Assembly (NCBI GenBank): GCA_041584155.1 | Contig: JBFHEL010000031.1 | Location: 1-19,596 of the forward strand | Length of the DNA stretch: 19,596 nt | From: Saccharicrinis sp041584155 | GTDB lineage: Bacteria; Bacteroidota; Bacteroidia; Bacteroidales; Marinilabiliaceae | Reading direction: 5' to 3' | In this document: positions 16,301 through 19,596 of the stretch, piece after piece | How the letters are laid out: each line of letters opens with the position of its first letter | Position numbering within the stretch: the first letter of the stretch is position 1 | The notes under the pieces: model-generated | Told to the model about the DNA's origin: nothing | What the model saw: the letters and a program-made list of their open reading frames with translations, nothing else | The model's database searches: none | Position numbers and translations under genes: made by a program

Positions 16301-19300
16301 TAAATGCTAGTTCTTCAGAATATTATAATCAATTAAATCTCAGTTCGTGTAGCTTTACCAATAACAGTGGTAAATATGGAGGTACTATTTATTTATCCTA
16401 TTCAGATGCAAGCATAGTTAATTGTCATTTTTATAATAACAGCGGTTATGGAGGAGCTGTTATGTACTTGTATTACGCTGATGCTTCTATAATTAACTGC
16501 AACTTAATTGATAATATCGCTTCAAACTATGCTGACGGAATCTATAATTCTCGATCTACACCAAAACTCTATAATTGCATCATAAGATACGATACAACAA
16601 GTAGTAGTGGTGATTTAATTTACAATAGTTATAGTTCTTATGTGCCTTCTGTTTATAATTGTAATATCGAAGGAGGAAACACATTTGATGCTACAACTTA
16701 CGAAAACTGTATTGATGCAGATCCATTATTTACCGATGCCGATAATGATGATTATTCCTTGCAAAGTACATCGCCTTGCGTTAATACTGGTGATGCTACT
16801 GATATTTTAAGTATGCTTCCGGAAACTGATTTATTAGGTAATACGCGTATTTATCAGTCGTATATTGATATGGGGACAATTGAATATCAGGAAGATATTA
16901 TATACACAATAAGTGGAACTGCAACATACGAGGATGGATCTGTAGTGGCTAATCAGGAGATTTATTCAGAAATTACTACTGATGATAGTGGGAACTTTAC
17001 TATTGAAACAGGAAGTAATAATATAGAGTTTGGCGATACTTTAGTACTAAATGCTCCCGATGGTTATGGATTTTATCCAAGTAAATTGGTCATAAATAAT
17101 GACCCTACAACCAGTTTTACTGCTTATAAAGGCATTGTGGTAGATACCACTTATACCCCGGGAAGCACCATTATCTGGAGTGCCGATACCGTAAATGTAT
17201 TTATGGATGTAGATTTAGATAGCACATCATTAACTATTGTTGCAGGAACCAAAGTTAAATTTTACGATTGGTATAGTATTAACCTAAGTGGAGCAAGTAG
17301 TATTATAGCAGAAGGTACGGTTGACGAACCTATAGTATTTATGCCTGCTGATACTACTGATTATACAACTTATACTGAGGACGATGAAAGTACCGATGAT
17401 GCCTGGCATGGTATTCGATTTACTGATATGAATGCAGATGCTGATTCTTCGAAATTTGAATATTGTGAGTTTTCTTATGCAAAAGTTATTGGTTCCAGCT
17501 CTCCTGATTATTATGGAGGTGCCATTTATGTATATGCTAGTTCTTCAGAACAATATAACCAGTTAAGTTTCACCTCATGTAGTTTCACTAATAACAGTGG
17601 TAGCTATGGAGGAGCTATGTACTTGTACTATTCCGATGCAAGCATAATCAATTGTAATTTTATTAATAACAGTGGTTACATAGGAGCAGTTATGTATTTT
17701 CGCTATGCTGATGTCAATATAATTAATTGTAATTTAATAGATAATATCGCTTCAAACTATGCTGACGGAATCTATAATTATGTATCTACGCCAAAACTCT
17801 ATAACTGTATTATAAGACACAATTTAATAAGTAGCAGTAATAATTTAATTCACAATTCTTCAAGTTCATTTCCGCCATCTGTTTATAATTGTAATATCGA
17901 AGGAGGTAACACTTTTGATGCTACAACTTACGAAAACTGTATTGATGCAGATCCTTTATTTACCGATGCAGATAATTATGATTATTCCTTACAAAGCACC
18001 TCGCCTTGTATTAATGCTGGTGATGCAACTGATATTTTAGGTATGCTTCCTGAGACTGATTTATTGGGAAATACACGTATTTATCAATCGTATATTGATA
18101 TGGGAGCTATAGAAAACCAGGAAGATGTTGTAATTACAGTTAGTGGAGTTGCTAGTTATGAGGATGGTTCAGTTGTAGCTAATCACGAAATTTATTCAGG
18201 TATCACCACTGATGATAGTGGGAACTTTACCATTGAAACTGGAAGTGATAATATTGTAGTAGGCGATACTTTGTTATTGAACTCCCCTGATGGTTATGGA
18301 TTCTACCCAAGTAAAATGACGTTTCAAAACGATGATGTAGTTTCGTTAACAGCTTATAAAGGTATGGTGGTAGATACAGCTTATACCGAAGGAAGTACTA
18401 TTGCCTGGTCTGCTGATACAGTTAATGTATTTACCGATGTAGATCTCACAAACTCATCATTAACAATTAATGCAGGAACTAAAGTTAAGTTTCACGATTG
18501 GTATGCAATCAACTTAAGCGAAAGTAGTAGCCTTGTAGCACAAGGCACAGCAGATGAGCCTATTGTTTTTATGCCTGCAGATACTACTGGCTTTACAACA
18601 GATGACCCTTCAAATCCTACCGAAGGAGGTTGGGCAGGTATTCATTTTAAAAACATGAGTTCAGTAGCAGATACTTCTGTGTTTAAATATTGTACATTAC
18701 AGTTTGTGAAAGAAGATAATGGTAGCGATGTTGGAGCAATTGGTGTAACTTCGGCTTCTCAGTCTTATTTTAATCAATTACAAATAAGCAATTGTAGCAT
18801 AACAAACAATAAATCAGTAAAAGAAGGAACTGGAATTTCACTTGAGTATAGTAATGCTCAAATTGTAAATTGTAACATAAGCAATAATGTTGCAGATTGG
18901 TTTGGAGCAGGTATGTTTTTACATGAATCAGATCCTTTAATCATAAATTGTTTATTTACCAACAATACTACTTCTGAGAATGCAAGTGCAATATTTGCCT
19001 TTAATTCAAGTCCGCAACTATATAACACGATTATTTATAACAACCCAAGTTCGGGAGGTAACCCAATTCAATTTGAACCGAATACAGATGTGGATACAAT
19101 TGCATTCTATAATTGTAATATAGAAGGGGATGCTATAGATGTAGCAACCTATGAAAACTGTATCAATACTGATCCTTTATTTACCGATGCTGATAATGGC
19201 GATTATTCTTTACAGAGTGCTTCGTCTTGCATTAATGCAGGTACTATTAGCGGAATATCAACTTATATTACAAGCTACGATATTATAGGAAGTACCAGAG

Positions 19301-19596
19301 TTTGTGGCAATGCTATTGATATGGGAATTTATGAGTATTACGAAGAGAGTACGCCTACAAGTATCAATTCAACAAATGAAGTTACATTTAATATGTATCC
19401 AAACCCTGCCAGTGAATCAGTAACTATTGAGGGTGATAATTTAAGTGGCACTTACATTTATGTGATGAGTATTGCAGGTCAAAATGTTGTATACGAAGAG
19501 TCAACATCTACTAGTGAAACCATAACTATTTCTGCTTTACCAAGCGGAACTTATATTGTTTTGATTAAGAAAGAAGGAGAAATAATTGCCAGTGAA
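13393..19596 (+). CDS. Giant T9SS-secreted beta-helix repeat protein (3' end cut by window edge)
   Basis: One frame stays open for 2068 codons from ATG 13393 to the last base. Residues 1-21 are a signal peptide (MKKQLQLLIILCF..., cut after ANA). Five modules then repeat every 409-410 residues. Each has a beta-helix part with rungs such as GGAMYLYYADITLINC and CSFTNN, resembling the GGA/FxxN rungs of polymorphic outer-membrane proteins. A closing block resembles choice-of-anchor Q domains (DPLFTDADN.DYSLQS.SPCIN, then LLGNTR and IDIGAIEY). Modules 1-4 are followed by a roughly 90-residue beta-sandwich-like linker (ISGTATYEDGSVIA...) like carboxypeptidase regulatory domains. Residues 1997-2068 are a T9SS sorting domain. 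No catalytic motif is recognised; a surface adhesin or glycan-binding role is a guess. The missing 3' end is probably only a few codons. Confidence 0.9.
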   Translation, partial: MKKQLQLLIILCFTICNLANATDYSGDITTATTWSGEVYLTGDINISDGGSLTIEAGTTVKANDWYAINVTGTGYIVAEGTVDNPITFSSADPTDYTTYSEDDESTDGAWHGIRFTDMDEDADSSKFEYCDFSYAKGVGSSDNNYYGGAVYVYASYSAQYNQLSFTSCSFTNNSATRGGVMYLRYADASIVNCSFTKNNSNNGGAMYLYYADITLINCNIINNTTSTYGGAVYSTNSEPNLYNCIIRDNSSSSSDQIQTSISSFVPIVYSCNIEGGNTFDATTYENCIDADPLFTDADNDDYSLQSTSPCINTGDTANISAYIPETDLLGNTRIYQSYIDIGAIEYQEDIVASISGTATYEDGSVIANYEIYSGVTTDNSGNFSIEAGSNNIELGDTLVLNNPDGYGFYPSWISVKSDETVDLTAYVGTVVDTSYSEGSTIIWSADTINVFTDVDLDNASLTIAAGTKVKFYDWYSINVSGTSNISAEGTADDPIIFIPADTTDYLTYGQSTTNFDDAWGGIRFEDMDADADSSIFKYCKFSYAKALGSSSNSRYGGAIYVYASSSAQYNQLSFTSCSFTNNSGQYGGAIYLYYSDASFVNCNIINNSCYTKGAIYIKYSEINIFNCNIVNNAASYSFANTGGIYNYRSSPKFYNSIIWNNTADIDSCQIYNNYDSYVPSVYNCNIEGGNTFDANTYEDCIDSDPMFTDSDNADYSLQSTSPCINMGDTTNISGYIPDSDLLGNSRIHQSYIDMGAIEYQEDITSIYGVASYADGSAVANQEICSGVTTDADGNFAVELESGVEFADTLIFNAPEGYGFYPSKVSVTTNLSLTAYKGIVVDTAYTEGSTISWSADTVNVFIDVDLDSTSLTIAAGTKVKFYDWYGINLSGASSITAKGTVDEPIIFIPADTSGFETYSEDDESTNGAWHGIRFSDMNADADSSKFEYCEFSYAKAAGTSSSDYKGSVIYVNASSSEYYNQLNLSSCSFTNNSGKYGGTIYLSYSDASIVNCHFYNNSGYGGAVMYLYYADASIINCNLIDNIASNYADGIYNSRSTPKLYNCIIRYDTTSSSGDLIYNSYSSYVPSVYNCNIEGGNTFDATTYENCIDADPLFTDADNDDYSLQSTSPCVNTGDATDILSMLPETDLLGNTRIYQSYIDMGTIEYQEDIIYTISGTATYEDGSVVANQEIYSEITTDDSGNFTIETGSNNIEFGDTLVLNAPDGYGFYPSKLVINNDPTTSFTAYKGIVVDTTYTPGSTIIWSADTVNVFMDVDLDSTSLTIVAGTKVKFYDWYSINLSGASSIIAEGTVDEPIVFMPADTTDYTTYTEDDESTDDAWHGIRFTDMNADADSSKFEYCEFSYAKVIGSSSPDYYGGAIYVYASSSEQYNQLSFTSCSFTNNSGSYGGAMYLYYSDASIINCNFINNSGYIGAVMYFRYADVNIINCNLIDNIASNYADGIYNYVSTPKLYNCIIRHNLISSSNNLIHNSSSSFPPSVYNCNIEGGNTFDATTYENCIDADPLFTDADNYDYSLQSTSPCINAGDATDILGMLPETDLLGNTRIYQSYIDMGAIENQEDVVITVSGVASYEDGSVVANHEIYSGITTDDSGNFTIETGSDNIVVGDTLLLNSPDGYGFYPSKMTFQNDDVVSLTAYKGMVVDTAYTEGSTIAWSADTVNVFTDVDLTNSSLTINAGTKVKFHDWYAINLSESSSLVAQGTADEPIVFMPADTTGFTTDDPSNPTEGGWAGIHFKNMSSVADTSVFKYCTLQFVKEDNGSDVGAIGVTSASQSYFNQLQISNCSITNNKSVKEGTGISLEYSNAQIVNCNISNNVADWFGAGMFLHESDPLIINCLFTNNTTSENASAIFAFNSSPQLYNTIIYNNPSSGGNPIQFEPNTDVDTIAFYNCNIEGDAIDVATYENCINTDPLFTDADNGDYSLQSASSCINAGTISGISTYITSYDIIGSTRVCGNAIDMGIYEYYEESTPTSINSTNEVTFNMYPNPASESVTIEGDNLSGTYIYVMSIAGQNVVYEESTSTSETITISALPSGTYIVLIKKEGEIIASE
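13492..19371 (+). repeat. Five tandem intragenic modules of about 1.23 kb
   Basis: Using the tryptophan of the module start (W-S-A-D-T in modules 2-5, W-S-G-E-V in module 1), the modules begin at 13492, 14719, 15946, 17176 and 18406, giving periods of 1227, 1227, 1230 and 1230 bp, all multiples of three. Similarity is clear at DNA level; modules 3 and 4 are the closest, with stretches such as 16501-16550 against 17731-17780 differing at only two bases. Module 5 is the most diverged, lacks the EDDES acidic loop and has no linker domain after it. Pattern and spacing point to unequal recombination or gene conversion within the gene. Confidence 0.85.
19381..19596 (+). other. T9SS type A sorting domain (C-terminal signal)
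   Basis: The last 72 visible residues of the giant protein begin VTFNMYPNPASESVTIEG and continue with YVMSIAGQNVVYEES, ISALPSGTYIVLIKKEGEI. The YPNPA opener, the I-x-G-Q strand and the LPSGTYIV(L) strand are hallmarks of the Bacteroidota T9SS C-terminal domain, which directs export across the outer membrane and is normally cleaved for surface anchoring or release. The domain normally ends shortly after this point, so the window edge cuts off only its final residues. Confidence 0.93.

Noticed and set aside
13393..19596. Pectate lyase or other polysaccharide lyase.
   Set aside because: The beta-helix fold alone is not enough; no lyase active-site motif was found in any module.

Overview
The window reads as chromosomal DNA of a Bacteroidota bacterium, probably a marine or anaerobic Bacteroidales/Marinilabiliales-like lineage; the order is inferred, not demonstrated. 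Signs are the low GC content, a type IX secretion (T9SS) sorting domain at the right edge, a periplasmic-TPR/membrane/LuxR regulator, TAnnTTTG-type -7 promoter boxes and weak ribosome binding sites.

Layout. (1) Bases 1-700 hold no convincing gene: a pyrimidine-rich tract, a long A/T-rich hairpin and candidate promoters. (2) Bases 699-7437 are a TPP riboswitch followed by one thiamine operon in a single direction: thiS, thiC, a divergent thiE/tenI-like gene, thiD, thiE, thiG, thiH, thiF. Genes overlap or sit within about 60 bp of each other, with small hairpins after thiS and thiE. (3) ispE (isoprenoid synthesis, minus strand) converges on thiF and diverges from dnaB (replicative helicase, plus strand). 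(4) A TPR/LuxR one-component-type regulator follows dnaB. (5) Bases 11954-13392 are accessory: a 138-bp element with 17-bp inverted ends that can fold into a three-way junction, a minus-strand gene broken by an in-frame TAG, and eight copies of a 21-bp repeat. (6) From 13393 to the right edge one open reading frame encodes at least 2068 residues: signal peptide, five parallel-beta-helix modules on a 409-410-residue period separated by four small beta-sandwich-like linkers, then the T9SS sorting domain. The frame is open at the edge and probably only a few codons are missing.

How it works together. The thi operon makes both halves of thiamine phosphate. ThiC and ThiD make the pyrimidine; ThiS, ThiF, ThiG and the radical-SAM enzyme ThiH (an anaerobic-type tyrosine route rather than ThiO) make the thiazole; ThiE joins them. 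Thiamine monophosphate kinase and the cysteine desulfurase are not in the window. The riboswitch should shut the operon off when thiamine pyrophosphate is plentiful. The giant surface protein, the broken gene and the repeats form a fast-evolving segment next to the conserved housekeeping genes.

No complete new multi-gene system was recognised. The best candidates for something undescribed are the 138-bp structured element at 11962-12099, the 21-bp repeat array, and the five-module T9SS protein.
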